64,000 nt of DNA from assembly GCA_016801885.1 (NCBI GenBank), contig CM028898.1, forward strand, positions 7,212,177-7,276,176, given 5' to 3'. The position numbers were made by a program, and so were the translations under genes. Shown piece by piece: positions 38,302 to 49,567 of the stretch (position 1 is the stretch's first letter; every line of letters begins with the position of its first letter). This DNA comes from Toxotes chatareus (Eukaryota; Chordata; Actinopteri; Toxotidae). A model generated the notes under the pieces. That model was given only the letters and a program-made list of their open reading frames with translations. It did no database searches and was not told where the DNA came from.

Positions 38302-39058
38302 ATGGACTCTTCAACCAAGACGGGTTTTACGCCACCCTGCCTTCCAACGCCAGTCTGGAAATGTTTAAAATAACACCAGTTCTAGTTACACGACGGATCT
38401 GGCTAAACCCATCGAACTGAGCGGAGACTGGGTCGTAGGTCTCTGTGAAATCGCTTACCCCCACACCTGGTATAACTTATCTCCGGTCGGGTCTTATTTT
38501 GTATTGTCAAAACTGAAAGAAGGTGAACCGCCTGACAGAGTAGGGTCGGTGACAAACCTGATATTTGGTAGGGGAGGATATTATGACAGTCCAAAAGAAC
38601 TCCTGGATCATATAGTCCCGCCATTAAAAAGCACATCCCCGGCGCCGACATTTCTTTCAACAACGTGACCAAACGCTTTGACTTCAAAGGAGACGGCCGG
38701 TACAGAATCCTCGCCCCCACTCGCTTGGGTTACATGCTAGGCCTAAAACCGACGAATGGTGGACTCTCGACCCAACCGTCTCCGCCACCTACCCCGCCGA
38801 TCTCAACGCAGGGTTCAATAGCTTGTACGCTTACACAGACCTCGCTCAGTATCAAACGGTATGGCATAGTTACTCCCGCTTCTGGGAGTGGTCAACATCA
38901 AAGGGCATTTTGGCGATACGGTGAGCATCAGATATCATACTGTACATTATGTACCCGTGTCAAAAAGTACATCAAAATATCCACATCGAGATCAAAACGG
39001 ATCGCAACAGACACGTAAACTTTGTTTACGGCAAGACCATCGCTGCTACACTTTAAAC
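38302..39058 (+). pseudogene. Polinton penton-like minor capsid protein, frame-shifted
   Basis: ATG at 38302 (MDSSTKTGF), then frame changes in the first 80 nt lead to LAKPIELSGDWVVGLCEIAY, a stretch characteristic of the Polinton minor capsid (single jelly-roll, penton) proteins. More conserved pieces appear in other frames (TKRFDFKGDGRYRILA at 38667; WHSYSRFWEW near 38872) up to about 39058. At least four frameshifts are present. It sits directly after integrase and before the other virion genes. Confidence 0.8.
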
Positions 39059-39171
39059 CGCTAACATTCGACGCTGAACACCGCCTCTATATAACTACGA
39101 CGCCTGATAAGGCCCTTGTTCAGTATCTACCGGACGGTTCGCGCGGCTACGCCTGCTTCGAGAGAAAAGCC

Positions 39172-39609
39172 ATGGCTCAGATACGCTGGAGAGAAGATCC
39201 TCAACGCTTTGTCGGCTATTATGAAAGTCAAGTCGGGGTGCCTTACCCGGTTTTTACGGAGCACCCGCCATGTACGGTCGCGTATAGGTTCTATATTTTC
39301 CAAATTATTTCGCTTCGTGTCCCTCTGCTCAAAAGAGGTTTTGCCATCGCTAAACCTCATCTTAAATCGGCCGCTAGCCACATCGCATCGGATGTGATCA
39401 GCCAGGCAACGGAGAAATTAACCGATCACAAGAAGCAAGAGGGATCAGGCGGTATTTTCGCAGTTATCGCAAGAGATTGAAAAAGAGACCGCCTGGAGAA
39501 CGTGTTTTCAGCTCGCCTAAAAAAAGCCCGTGAGGGTTCAAAGACAAACTCACTCGGTAGAAGCAAGCGTAAGGGAAGGAAGTCTACCAGAAAGTCTGAC
39601 ATCTTTTAA
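39172..39609 (+). pseudogene. small virion-type protein (pX/pVI-like), frame-shifted
   Basis: ATG at 39172 (MAQIRWREDPQRFVGYYESQ), then a Gly/aromatic segment in a shifted frame, then IGSIFSKLFRFVS and LKRGFAIAKPHLKSAASHIA, ending in a basic tail up to TAA at 39609. The layout (short, amphipathic helix, Ala-rich, basic end, located between penton and hexon genes) matches the pX/pVI-like virion proteins of adintoviruses. The identification rests on layout and composition rather than on a catalytic motif. Confidence 0.55.
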
Positions 39610-39638
39610 ACGCTAGGGGGAAATAATATTCCTTTAAA

Positions 39639-40941
39639 ATGGCTCTTTACATCATAAATCTCCCGAATGCACTCTAGCGGAACTGGATTTATTTTCAGCC
39701 CCCATGACCCAGCTGTCTGTCGAAGATAAGATGTACACTGAAATTTCACCTATCTCCGCCATCACCGAAGGGGGGGCCCATTGAGTTTTTTTATCCCAGG
39801 AGATGGTGAAAAGTATTTGGATCTCAACGATACTTTGTTACACGCGGCGCTGCGAAAATTACCAATGTCGACGGTACCGACCTGGCGAATGATGCGCCGT
39901 GGGCCTTGTGAATTATCCTCTGAATACAATGTTCAGCCAATGCGACGTGATTCTGGGGATCGACTGATTTCTCAGTCTAGCTCCACACACCCTTACAGAG
40001 CCATCATTGAAACTCTGCTCAACTTTTCAGGAGACACGCCAAGAGTCAATTTAGCGCGGGTCTTTTTTACAAAGATACGGCGGGAGCCATGGACTCCATA
40101 GTGATCAATAACGGGCCTAACAGAGGGCTGAATGAGAGAGCCGCCTTCACGGTCAATTCTAGAGAAGTACACCTGATGGGTCCTCTCCACGGCGACCTGT
40201 TTTTCTGCGAGAGGCTCCTTTTGAACAACGTGGATATGAGAATTAAACTGAACCGCCCCAGTGACTCTTTTCTGCCTGATGGGGCCCCGCAACTCCAATT
40301 TTCGCTTGAAGATATTAGGGCCTCTGTTTGTCAAAAAGTCACCGCTTCCCGTCAGACGCTTTTTTAGGTCATGCAGCGGCTTTTACTGAAGGGTAACGCG
40401 CTTCTACCCCTTGTCGCGCATCAACGTAAAAAACCTACTCCATTCCAGAGAATTCCAGGGTATGTAATCAGGAGAATCTCTTTCTCGGGCTATGCCCAAA
40501 TACGTGGTTTTGGGCATGGTAAACCACGGCCTTCACAGGGTCGAGGGAGCTGTCGCCTTCAATTTTATCCACAACGACGGGAATATCTGGCCTCTGTCAG
40601 GACGGCAAACAGATTCCCGCCAAAGCTTTCCAACCCCGATTTAATGACGGGATTTCGGTCAGAGAATTTTACAACGTGTTCATGGCCACAGGGAGACATC
40701 TCAAAGATTTACCTCTGAGCATCGATCGTCGAGAATTTAACGACGGTTACTCTTTTGTTTGTATTCAATCTCAACCCGGGAGAAGACAACGACGCTGTTG
40801 TCCCCATTTCCAACGGGAATCTAAGACTGAGATGAGATTCAGAGTTCCCTGCCCCACACTACCACTCTGATTGTGTACGCCTGTTACGATTCCATTTTGG
40901 AAATCAACTCAAAACGACAGGTGTTGGTGGATTATTATTAA
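39639..40941 (+). pseudogene. Polinton major capsid protein (double jelly-roll hexon-like), frame-shifted
   Basis: ATG at 39639 (MALYIINLPNAL, then TAG). Other-frame pieces follow: AELDLFSAPMTQLSVEDKMY, GEKYLDLNDTLLHAALRK, STHPYRAIIETLLNFSGDTP and a final QVLVDYY with TAA at 40941. About 434 codons is the usual length for this family. The family is the double jelly-roll capsid protein of Polintons, related to adenovirus hexon. At least six frame changes make it non-functional. Confidence 0.87.
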
Positions 40942-40961
40942 CTAAAAGAAAAAAAAAAAAA

Positions 40962-41491
40962 ATGAATAACCATCAGCTGGAAAATCTTTTGCACCGCCTG
41001 CTGGGGATGTATTTTGCGCGCGTGTGGGCCTCGGACCAGCTTCCTCGCCACTTTGTCGCTCAGATCCCCACAGATTTTTATCGCCAACACACACCCCCTC
41101 CACATGCCGGAGAACACTGGTTGGCTTTGACTCTGGAAGAAAACGGCGCTGCTACCTTTTTTTTCGACTCTTACGGTCTGCCCCCACACTTTGATTATTA
41201 CCCTTCGAGCATCTCGCAGTTTTTGGAAGACCGTTCTACAGAGATCTTGTACCACAATCGACAGCTTCAACACCCCTGTCCATTACTTCCGCGGGCAACA
41301 CTGCGCTTATTATCTCTGTCAGCGCTACCGGGATTATTATCGCTTCCACGCCAGATTGTCTCTGTACCACCGAGATGCATCCAAAATGATGCGACGGTCT
41401 CTGACTTTGTGAAAAATACAAACGCTGTATCCGAATGTCTACCCCGTATGACTCTTTTTTACCCACCTGACTTGCTCTTTACAAACGCTTA
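40962..41491 (+). pseudogene. Polinton cysteine protease (adenain-like), one clear frameshift
   Basis: Starts 20 bp after the capsid stop. The first 100 codons are intact, with the catalytic His in GEHWLALTL and the acidic residue in FFDSYGLP. Near 41265 the frame shifts, and the catalytic Cys block GQHCAYYLCQRY continues in the next frame. The family is the adenovirus-type virion maturation protease. It is among the best preserved genes of the element. Confidence 0.9.
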
Positions 41492-41578
41492 AAGATTGCT
41501 GCAGATGATCCTGTTTATTATTATTTTCTTGTAAAATGCGTGATAAAAATGTACCGTAGAGACGCGTGAACGCTGATG

Positions 41579-41593
41579 AATAAAGATTTTATT
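41579..41593. terminator. overlapping two-way polyadenylation signals
   Basis: AATAAA on the plus strand (41579-41584) is followed three bases later by TTTATT (41588-41593), an AATAAA on the minus strand. It lies between the convergent capsid/protease unit and the ATPase/polymerase unit. Confidence 0.7.
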
Positions 41594-41649
41594 GAGAAAA
41601 GGACAGAGTATGAGTCATTTATGGGGAAAAGTGGATCCATCTAGAAGGT

Positions 41650-42072
41650 TTCTTCAGTCTTTTTTATCCTTCTCCTTCCGACGACGGACTAATCCATCGC
41701 GGAGATAGGTTAACTTTTCTTCGCTTCTTTTTTTTTTCTTGTTCTTCTTCTTCTTGCCAAAGATCCGCAAGTCGTCCGCTTTGAGACGATGCAACTGTTC
41801 ACGCTTTTGAGGGTTAGTCACGACGGATAACGGACGCTCAGATCGCTCAGAATACTTAAGAAACTAGTCCAACCAGCCGGGCGGTGGGGTTCTTTTTTTA
41901 TAAGAAAGGTTTTTAAACAAATCGATCATATGAGACCCTTTTACAGTCTTCCCTTTATAAACAAATTCCCTTCAAGTCCAGCCCCCTCACCTTCGCTAAC
42001 TTCTTCATCACGCATCGGTGTTTCTGCGATCGCGAGGAGGAAGACTTTTAATATCTCACTAGCCGCTTTCAT
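41650..42072 (-). pseudogene. small basic Polinton gene, broken
   Basis: From an ATG at 42072 (MKAASEILKVFLLAIAETP) pieces continue through an acidic stretch to NPQKREQLHRLKADDLRIFG and a Lys-rich tail (GKKKKNKKKK) near 41735. Several stops and frame changes. The basic tail suggests nucleic-acid binding or nuclear targeting. No family was recognised. Confidence 0.45.
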
Positions 42073-42086
42073 CTAAATCCCGCCCG

Positions 42087-42281
42087 TCAATCCTTTTGCG
42101 GTATCGGGCGGGCGGCGCCGCCGTCGTGTCCGGCCAAGGGCGTGAACTCCTTCCCCTCCTCTCGCGACGGGTCATGATGCAAAGACAAAGTCACCCGACG
42201 CTCTCTTTCTGACCCTGCTTGATCAGAGCGAGGTATCTTTGCAGGAGCGCCGCCGTATTTTTTTTTGATTTTTTTTTTCAT
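42087..42281 (-). other. open frame with Lys-rich start, Polinton fragment
   Basis: 65 codons opening MKKKIKKKYGGAPAKI. It lies between two small genes and probably belongs to one of them before frame loss. Identity unknown. Confidence 0.3.
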
Positions 42282-42399
42282 AGGAACTCAATCCGGTTCG
42301 CTTAAAATCTCTCTCATTTGAACGCCCAAATCATCTTCGCCGCCTGTCTGATAGAAGAAGAAGATTCGGGCGGGTCAGACGGCTCAGCTGCTGGGGTGA

Positions 42400-42778
42400 G
42401 AGGAGAAACATTTTCTGGCTCGTCCTCAGAGACATTTTATTTTCTTATAAGTCCTCCTATGAGGTTTCCGGCGATAGGTATAGCGGCTGAGAGTAGGGGT
42501 AAAAGAAACTCCCCTGCTTGCTTTTTAACACTTGTTTTTTTACGCTTCAAACCCACTTTTCTGTCCGCCAACAGTTTGATAATTTTTTTCTGTCTCTTTA
42601 GTTTCAGATATTGTTGAGACGAGAGGGGAATGTTGCCTTTTCAAAATATTGACGGCGATCTCACACAGGGCGCTGAGAAAGTCCGCTAACAGTGAGCTAG
42701 AATATCTCGACGCTTTCTGAGGCGAGCCAGGTACAGAGCTTTGAGTAAGGGACCGCCTTTTTATACGCTTCTGACATG
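42400..42778 (-). pseudogene. small Polinton gene with basic and Gly-rich hydrophobic parts
   Basis: Downstream of the ATPase on the same strand. Readable pieces are LLADFLSALCEIAVNI (near 42680), then KLLADRKVGLKRKK and LLPLLSAAIPIAGNLIGGLI ending near 42438. A basic segment followed by a hydrophobic Gly-rich tail recurs in small virion-associated proteins of Polintons. Broken by frame changes. Confidence 0.5.
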
Positions 42779-43490
42779 GTGAGGAGGAATTTATCTGGGT
42801 TTCTGGACGACACTGTCGGCCACTGACCGGAAGTATCCCGTCCTCAGTCTGTACCGCTCTGGGCAGGTGGGTGTGAGGTCGAGGATTAAATAGCCGTGAG
42901 GGTCTTTGACGGCGCCTTCAAAACTTTCCAGAAAAAAGGTTTTTGGGACGGAAAGATCTGATGAGCTAACACATTCAGCTGTAATTTATCCCGAGGATTT
43001 TTAAAGAGCACCATATAATTACTGTTCAGACTGATGGTGCGGCTGTATTTGCCTCGATGAAATACATTTTGAGTGAGCATCATGACGCCATACGCCTATG
43101 ATGTCTGTACTGCGTGAAAATTCTAACCACTTCAGGATGGTCAGAGGCCTGAAAAATAACATCGCCCAGAATAATCAAATGACTCTGCTCGGGAGGAAAC
43201 AGGTTGTCGCCTTCAAAAGACTCAGGCAGACCTTCAACAAATTTAATATTTTTATTTATCTTTTGTAGTTCAGCATACATAGGTTGAAAGGACGTATAAA
43301 TCCACACTACATTTTCAGGTACACTATTTACAACATCTTTTAAATTTTCTAAAACACTTTTTACAAAATAGGTTTTCCCACATCCGCTGGGTCCCACCAC
43401 CAGACATGAAAAAAAGGTGCAGTAAGTCTAGGATCAAAGTTAATTTCTCCATCACAGACTCGATTCAAAATCAATAGCCAAAAGGCTCGG
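42775..43490 (-). pseudogene. Polinton genome-packaging ATPase (FtsK/HerA, A32-like), broken
   Basis: Walker A GPSGCGKTYF is at about 43395-43366, and the Walker-B-like SHLIILGDV near 43175. The C-terminal KYSRTISLNSNYMVLFKNPR block lies at 43050-42990. ATPases of this family drive DNA into the capsid. The frame changes before Walker A (about 43410), near 43080 and near 42900. The Walker B strand shows Gly where an acidic residue is usual, another sign of decay. Confidence 0.88.
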
Positions 43491-43504
43491 CTCGTCCCGC
43501 CGCT

Positions 43505-46500
43505 AAACAGACGCCTTTTTTGTCGATACCACTCTAAATTTTTTCTGAAATGCAGAATTTTTCAATAGCAGTCTCTTTTTATCCCTAACGATGTTGTGTT
43601 GAGGGATTTGAATCACCCCTGCCTCTCCCTAGACTGGTCCAAATAACCTTCCACCAGCTCTTTCACACCGTCAAAGTTGACTCGCCGCTGTTGTCTCGGG
43701 TCTGAGTGATACCCTTGACGCGCATCACTACCTTTTTACTATTTCTAGTTTGGTAGGCGAACTTTTAGGACCGGGCGGCGGCGTATTCTTGAATGCTGTC
43801 GCCCCCAGCTCATCCGTCAAATCCCCAGATAATGACCCAGTTCCAAGGGGGACTCTCCTCTTTCACCGAATAAATCAGGCTATCTGTATCGGTATAGAGG
43901 ACCCTGTCTCCCAACTGTTCCAGATACTGCATAACTTGAGACGGGCGAGGCGGTGGTGAAGGCGGCGACGAAAAAAACGTTATTGGATCTGCCGGGAGGT
44001 ACGACGACGATCGCCGTGGTAATTCCACTGAACCATGGCGGTTTTGTCGCTGAGGAAGGAAAAGTACTTGACTCGATGCTGGCCTGAAAACATCAAGCGG
44101 AAAAATGCTGCGCGCTCGCTGATCAGCTCGGTTCTAGTCATATTACTTCTCTGCGCAAACTTGCCCCAGAAGCTGTTGAGGCAGAGCTTAGACACCTGTC
44201 TCCTGGCTGGGTTGGTTTCAATTTTGTCTGCGCGCTAATTGGACGCCTTTGATGGAGCCGATAGTCTCTGATGTACTTTTGCCTGCTTTCCTCATCACAC
44301 GCCTCTGGGGGTACCCCAAGCCTCCTGCTTTCCTTTCAGAAAGGTGTGTATGTAGTCGACAAAGATGGAATCGCCACGTCCGGCAAAGTGCCACACCTCG
44401 CTAATCTCTCATGCGACTCTGTAACCGCGATCCAGAGCTTTGTTGAATTCGACGGTGACCCACACCCCGCCACAACGCCTAGCCTCATCGCCGTGTTTGC
44501 ATGAGGATGTCTGATTGTTTGTTTCAGCACACGACGGCAGAGGGTGAACACCAATTTGCCTCGAGAGGTTTTGTAAGGCAGTACAGGAAAAAAAAGAGCC
44601 CGCGAGGAGGGTAGACGACGGCGCTGATGAGCCCGTAGTAGTTTCGTGGGTCATCAAAGTCTTTGTATACGACGGTCGGGTGGCTCTAGCGGGTACGCAG
44701 CTACAATTGACGAGGGGTACAGAGACGCCACGCCCACGCACTGCACGGTTTCGGCCAGAGGCCGCTGTATCTCAACCTCACGGGCGCAGGTCCTGCCTCC
44801 GAGAGAGCTTGGCGAGGGAGAGAGGTTTGGGGCTCGAAAGCGCTTTGAAAAGGCCATCACTCCGGAGTGAGAGCGTGTCATCTCTGACCATTCGTGTTCT
44901 CTCATGACGATCGTATGGACTCCGTAAACGCTTTCCAGTCTTTGTAATTTCACAGGTAGCTTCGCAGCGCCCTCATAGGGGGTTCCTGTCAAAGGACACG
45001 CCTCGCAGGGCTGAAAACAGGCGGACAACCGTGATAAAAGCACCCCAGAAATTCCCACGCCAGCATTTTTTACACCTTCGATTTCGCATAACCGCCCACA
45101 AAGTAAGGCCCTATTTGTTTTTCTCCCTCGCTCAGAGCGCGCTTAATAAACTTGTTTTCAGTGCGCCGCCACCCACTCTAACCACTGGATGGAGGCGCTT
45201 GAATAGCTTTTGCACTGACGCCTGTAGTTGTCGGGCGAAGGTATGGCCAAGGATTGAGGGGGCAGGAAATTGGTGAGAAACACTTTCATGCAGGCTGAGG
45301 CGATAGTCACGCAGCTGAAAGGGTCCACCCCGTGTCGCGGAGAAACTGATTTCTGAATCTGGCGATCCCTCTAAGAGAATGCGGACGCTATTTTTACAAT
45401 AGTACAGAGCTTCCTTTTCAAAGTGAAAGATACCCTGAGAAGCTGTTTCGCACCAGCGCTGAAACTCTGCTCGCTGATGAGATGTCATGCGCTCTACACC
45501 GTAATCGCGGGTGGGGGGTAGGGTCCGACGATCTTAAACGCTTTTTGAGCTGAACCTGTGAGGGAAGTAGCCTTGCTCTGATCGCTAAAACCCAAGGCTT
45601 TGGGCATAGCGCTTAAAGGCATGGTGAGAAAAACATAACGAGTCGATGAATTTTAACCGAAATCAGGATCTGTGAAACTCAGAACTTTACTGCCGCATGG
45701 CATGATGAGGTGAGAAGGTTTGTAACCCAGTTCTATCATGCAGTTGAGGATCAGGTAGCTGTCAAAACCTCGAGCTGCCAGGGCTATAAACGTGGCTCCC
45801 TGGTAAAGAGGTCTCCTGAAACGCAGGAGAAAGTCTCTGACGCAGTCTAAACCGTAAGAGCCCCACTCTTCACCCTTCCATGTTTTGGTGCACACCAAGT
45901 AAGGGACGGCACCCTTCCCTGTCGATTTAACGCTTCAAAATCGTAAAAATCAATTTTTCACCGTGTTCCGGCCACCGGGCGGAGAGGCTGGATGTAGCAT
46001 CGGTGCTGCTCCGTGCTCAGACTGTCGAGGGCTACTTTTTCCCCGCAGATGTGACACGCCTTCAGAGGACAGGTGTGAGACTTTGCTGTTTTACTGACGG
46101 TGTACAGATTTCTACAATCCCTGCATCTTTTAATCATACCGCAAGTACTGATGCACTTTTTCACCCCTCTGCCGAGGCTCTTTGTGTCTGGAAAAGCACA
46201 AAGGCGCATAACACATCCCTGCCGCAGTCCTGGCAGTATACGCGCTGAGATCCTCTCCCACTGGACAGAGGTCACAGCAGACGGGCAGTAGCCGGGCAAC
46301 GGTGCGTGTGTGAGTTTTCAAAGGTCTTGTAACAATACTGACAAACGTATTTAGCACCCAGAAAACCTTTCAGATTTTGTATACCGTAGTAATGATTTTG
46401 CAACAAAAGCAGAAATAGAGGATTTGAACGATCAGAAAAGCGCGTCTCAAAATGAGAGAGAGGACGCTTGCCTGCAGTTTTGTGAAAGACCACAATTTTA

Positions 46501-47458
46501 CGCCTGAGAATATTTTCAAATTTACCTACGCCGCTAAAGGTCACGGGCGCCTGCTCACTCAGACCGGCTAGACGCTGCAACTCTCTCCTCGTTTCTACAA
46601 CCTCGCTGACGCCGAATTCCGGGTTTGTGAGGTGGTGAGCTAGGCAGATGGCGAAGCAGAGACAATCATCGCTATTGTTTACCACGCACAGATGGCGCTT
46701 TCTTCTTTTGAATGATTTCGCACTCTAAAGTTTTGTGCAGTTTTCTTTTGACACCGCCGCTGATTTCTCACCACCTGGACGATTAATTCCAGGTTATCGC
46801 CTGAGGCGATATTCGCGCTGGACTGTACTAACCTTTCTAGCAGACCTCAAAGGCGGAAGGATGGCATCCCCTGCTGGCAACGGTCACCGAGACGTGTTGA
46901 TGCACGCTTTCTCCTCTCAGCTCTAACTGGATCACATCATTTCGCCTAGCGTTTGATTTTGCCTCCTCCGCCAAATCTCGGAGGATGCTCATAACATCTA
47001 TGTAAAATTGAGCGAGATCGGCACGCTGGAGGAGGAACGGCGAAAGTACGCCTTATTTCCACGTTGTTAAAGCGGTCGCGGGTCGCTGCTTTGGAAGTGG
47101 TCGGAGGGGAGGAGGAGGAGGAGATTCTAAAATTTCCGCCGATGCTCTGGAACAGGGTCTGTCTCTGGTGATGAGGGTACCGCGACGCTGCTCGGGCATC
47201 CTCAAAGATGGGTGAGCTAGGGGAGGTGAGGCTTTGAAGAGCATTTTCTAAGGGCTGAAAATAATGTTCTGGGTTTGCTGTCATGACAAAAGCACAAGAT
47301 GCTGGAGAGCATTTTCTAAGGGCTGAAAATAATTCTCTGCACCAGAATGTTCTGCACCAGAATTTGTAACATTTATTTCAGCAACAGGTGGAAGGTTATT
47401 CAGTTCTTCTACAATTTCTTCTAACTCTACAGGAACTGCTGTGAACTCTTTATCCATT
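43505..47458 (-). pseudogene. Polinton protein-primed family B DNA polymerase, many frameshifts
   Basis: The element's replicase, about 3.95 kb. Readable in order: N-terminal start near 47458 (MDKEFTAVPVELEEIVEELN); Cys/His clusters (CQYCYKTFENSHTHRC near 46345-46300, a second near 46150-45990); exonuclease motif I (YDFEAL near 45945); exo II (ARGFDSYLIL near 45780); exo III-like (YYCKNSVRIL near 45400); motif A (GVASLYPSSIV near 44715); motif B (LNSFWGKFAQR near 44180); motif C YTDTDSLIY (near 43890). Motif A shows Gly at the usual catalytic Asp, and exo III lacks its Asp, while motif C is intact. About a dozen frame changes. Confidence 0.92.
47233..47350. repeat. short direct duplication at the polymerase 5' end
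   Basis: The phrase 'ttttctaagggctgaaaata' occurs at about 47245 and again at about 47310, about 66 bp apart. Both copies read FQPLENAL in the minus-strand frame, so a short coding unit was duplicated. Confidence 0.75.
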
Positions 47459-47498
47459 TCTATTTTCAAAAAAACCAGAGTGGAAGTGGAATACACCG

Positions 47499-49013
47499 CT
47501 ATTGATATTGATATTCACCACAGTGGAGGCGCCTATGATCCCTCATGCACTCTCCTCCGACGCCGTGAATGCTGGAAGCGGGGATGGGAACCAGAACTGA
47601 ACCGGAGCCGTGAGGCTGAAATCTTCCTCTAAATTGCACGGGCTCCCAGATCTTCAACCGCTTGTCTGATGTATCAGCAGCAGGTTGCTCTTTTGCAGGT
47701 TGAGGCTCTGTAGACAGACGCATCTAATCATCATATTATTTTTAATGATAAAAGACTCCTCTTGGTTCAAATTTTTAAATCTTTTATTTTCGCTCAAACT
47801 TACCCGTTATTTCTCTCACTGGCTGGATGTTTTCAGGAGGTAAATCCTCCAGAGGGGCAGGTTGAAATTCTGTAGACACACAATAATTGAATCATTATTT
47901 CAATTCATTTTTTTTTAAAATGTATAGGAGGAAGTTACTCTTTAAACGTATTCTCATTAAGTTACACAGTACTGAGGCTCTGTAGACAGACGCACGAATC
48001 ATCATATTATTTTTAATGATAAAAGACTCTCTTGGTTCAAATTTTTAAATCTTTCTTTATTTTCGCTCAAACTTACCCGTTATTTCTCTCACTGGCTGGA
48101 TGTTTTCAGGAGGTAAATCCTCCAGAGGGGCAGGTTGAAATTCTGTAGACACACATTAATTGAATCATTATTTCATTTACTTTTTTTTAAAATGTATAGG
48201 AGGAAGTTACTCTTTAAACGTATTGTCATTAAGTTACACAGTACTCCGCCGACGTCTAGGGCGGCGCTGTTCTCTAAAAACATCACCGGAAGATTCTGAC
48301 GGGTACGCCCCCTCGCTCGCTCGACCTCACTTCCTATCGGCTTTCATTTCAAATTTTGAGCGGCAGAAAAGAGGAGGCGAACCGATAGCGGCGTTTCTTT
48401 CAGACTTTGAAAAATTAAAATAAAGACTTACCTGTTACAGCAGGAGCGTCTTCGGACTCTCTTTCCGGAACTTCTGGCAGGATGTTTTCGGAGGCCGGGT
48501 CCGAACCGAGATCGGGCTGATGTTGACGCTTAACACGGATGCGACGTCTCAGGCGGTTTCTAGACGGACGGACGGTCGGCACAAAATCCTCGTCCCCGCT
48601 GTCTCCTCCGCACACTTCGGCAGATGTGTCAGATGTCCTGAAACACCGCTCAGCGCGGTCTATTAAATCTGTAAGTATTTTGTCATCAGTGACCCGTCTA
48701 CGGCTCTTTATTGCGGCTACCAATCGCTCATTGTTTCTTACCATAGTCTGACTGCGTAAAGTGGAGGTCCTCCAGCTCCTCTGAAGTCACTTTTAACAAG
48801 GGAAACCTTCGTTAAATGATTTCAAAATTAATCGTTTAAATGTATAGCTGCTCTGCGGAGACTTACCGGAAAACAAGTTTCCAGGCGGAGGAGAGTGTAT
48901 TTCGGCGCAAACGGTAATCTCTAAGATAAATAAAATGTTATATTTAGTTACTCTGTAGTTTTTTAAAAGTGACAGGATCGAGCAGATAAATTCGTATTCA
49001 TACCACGACTCAT
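47499..49013 (-). CDS. right-end spliced Polinton gene, apparently intact, unknown function
   Basis: TATAAAAT at 49073-49066 precedes an ATG at 49013. Predicted exons on the minus strand: 49013-49004, 48920-48867, 48780-48742, 48668-48432, 48142-48077, 47869-47804 and 47707-47499 (stop TAG). Every intron has GT and AG, and every junction is phase 1, so any exon can be skipped or duplicated without loss of frame. The exons sum to 681 nt, 226 codons plus stop. The product is acidic and Pro-rich with one strongly basic stretch (RNRLRRRIRVKRQ) that looks like a nuclear signal, and a second (DKRLKIWEP) near the end. No domain was recognised. Unlike all other element genes, its frame is open throughout. 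The splice model is from sequence only and needs RNA support. Confidence 0.6.
47701..48247. repeat. tandem 273-bp duplication carrying a 66-nt exon
   Basis: 47701-47973 and 47974-48247 are near-identical in tandem, beginning 'tgaggctctgtagacagacg'. The predicted exon inside (47804-47869 and 48077-48142) is identical in all 66 bases, while the flanking intron parts differ at several sites. The duplication also copies the acceptor region of the last exon. Confidence 0.92.
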
Positions 49014-49065
49014 CTTGCCGGCGCAGTCTGATCCCTACGTACTGGTGTTATTTTCTCACCTACAC

Positions 49066-49073
49066 ATTTTATA
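49066..49073 (-). promoter_or_regulatory. TATA box of the right-end spliced gene
   Basis: TATAAAAT on the minus strand, about 53 bp before the ATG at 49013, leaving room for a short leader. It supports transcription inward from the right end of the element. Confidence 0.6.
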
Positions 49074-49137
49074 CCTTTCGTTTTTTCTTTCTTTTTTTTT
49101 GTGATGCGCCTGAAAACAACAGATCCGTTGTCAATAC

Positions 49138-49500
49138 GCATTTTAGAGACATAAAGTAGAGGAAATACAACAGACCCCTGTTGTAAATAAGTATTTTAGA
49201 GACACAAAGTGAAGGTAACACCGTTTTTTTTTTTCCATACCTTAGAGGACCTTTTGACCTGAAACTCTGTGAATGTTTGTGTTTGTTTCTTCAGGTGGAA
49301 GTGGATTTGGGAAGTGGAGGAGAAGGAGTCATTTTCTCACATTTCTGATGCTTAATGACAACTTAAAATAGAGGAAAGACAACAGACCCATGTTGTAAAT
49401 AAGTATTTTAGAGACACAAAGTAGAGGTAAAAGCATTTTTCCCATACCATGGCGGACCTCCTGACCTGAAACTCTGTGAGTGTTTGTGTTATTTTCTGCA
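49138..49500. repeat. direct repeats next to the right end of the Polinton
   Basis: A block with 'ttgtaaataagtattttaga' then 'gacacaaagt', a T/C-rich run and 'cctgaaactctgtga' occurs at about 49178-49275 and again at about 49394-49482. A shorter piece lies at 49140-49165. Confidence 0.8.
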
Positions 49501-49567
49501 GATGCGAGCCATCAAATATTCTGCAAAGGGGAGGAGGAGGACCGTGGCACACAGGAGCATCTACAGA

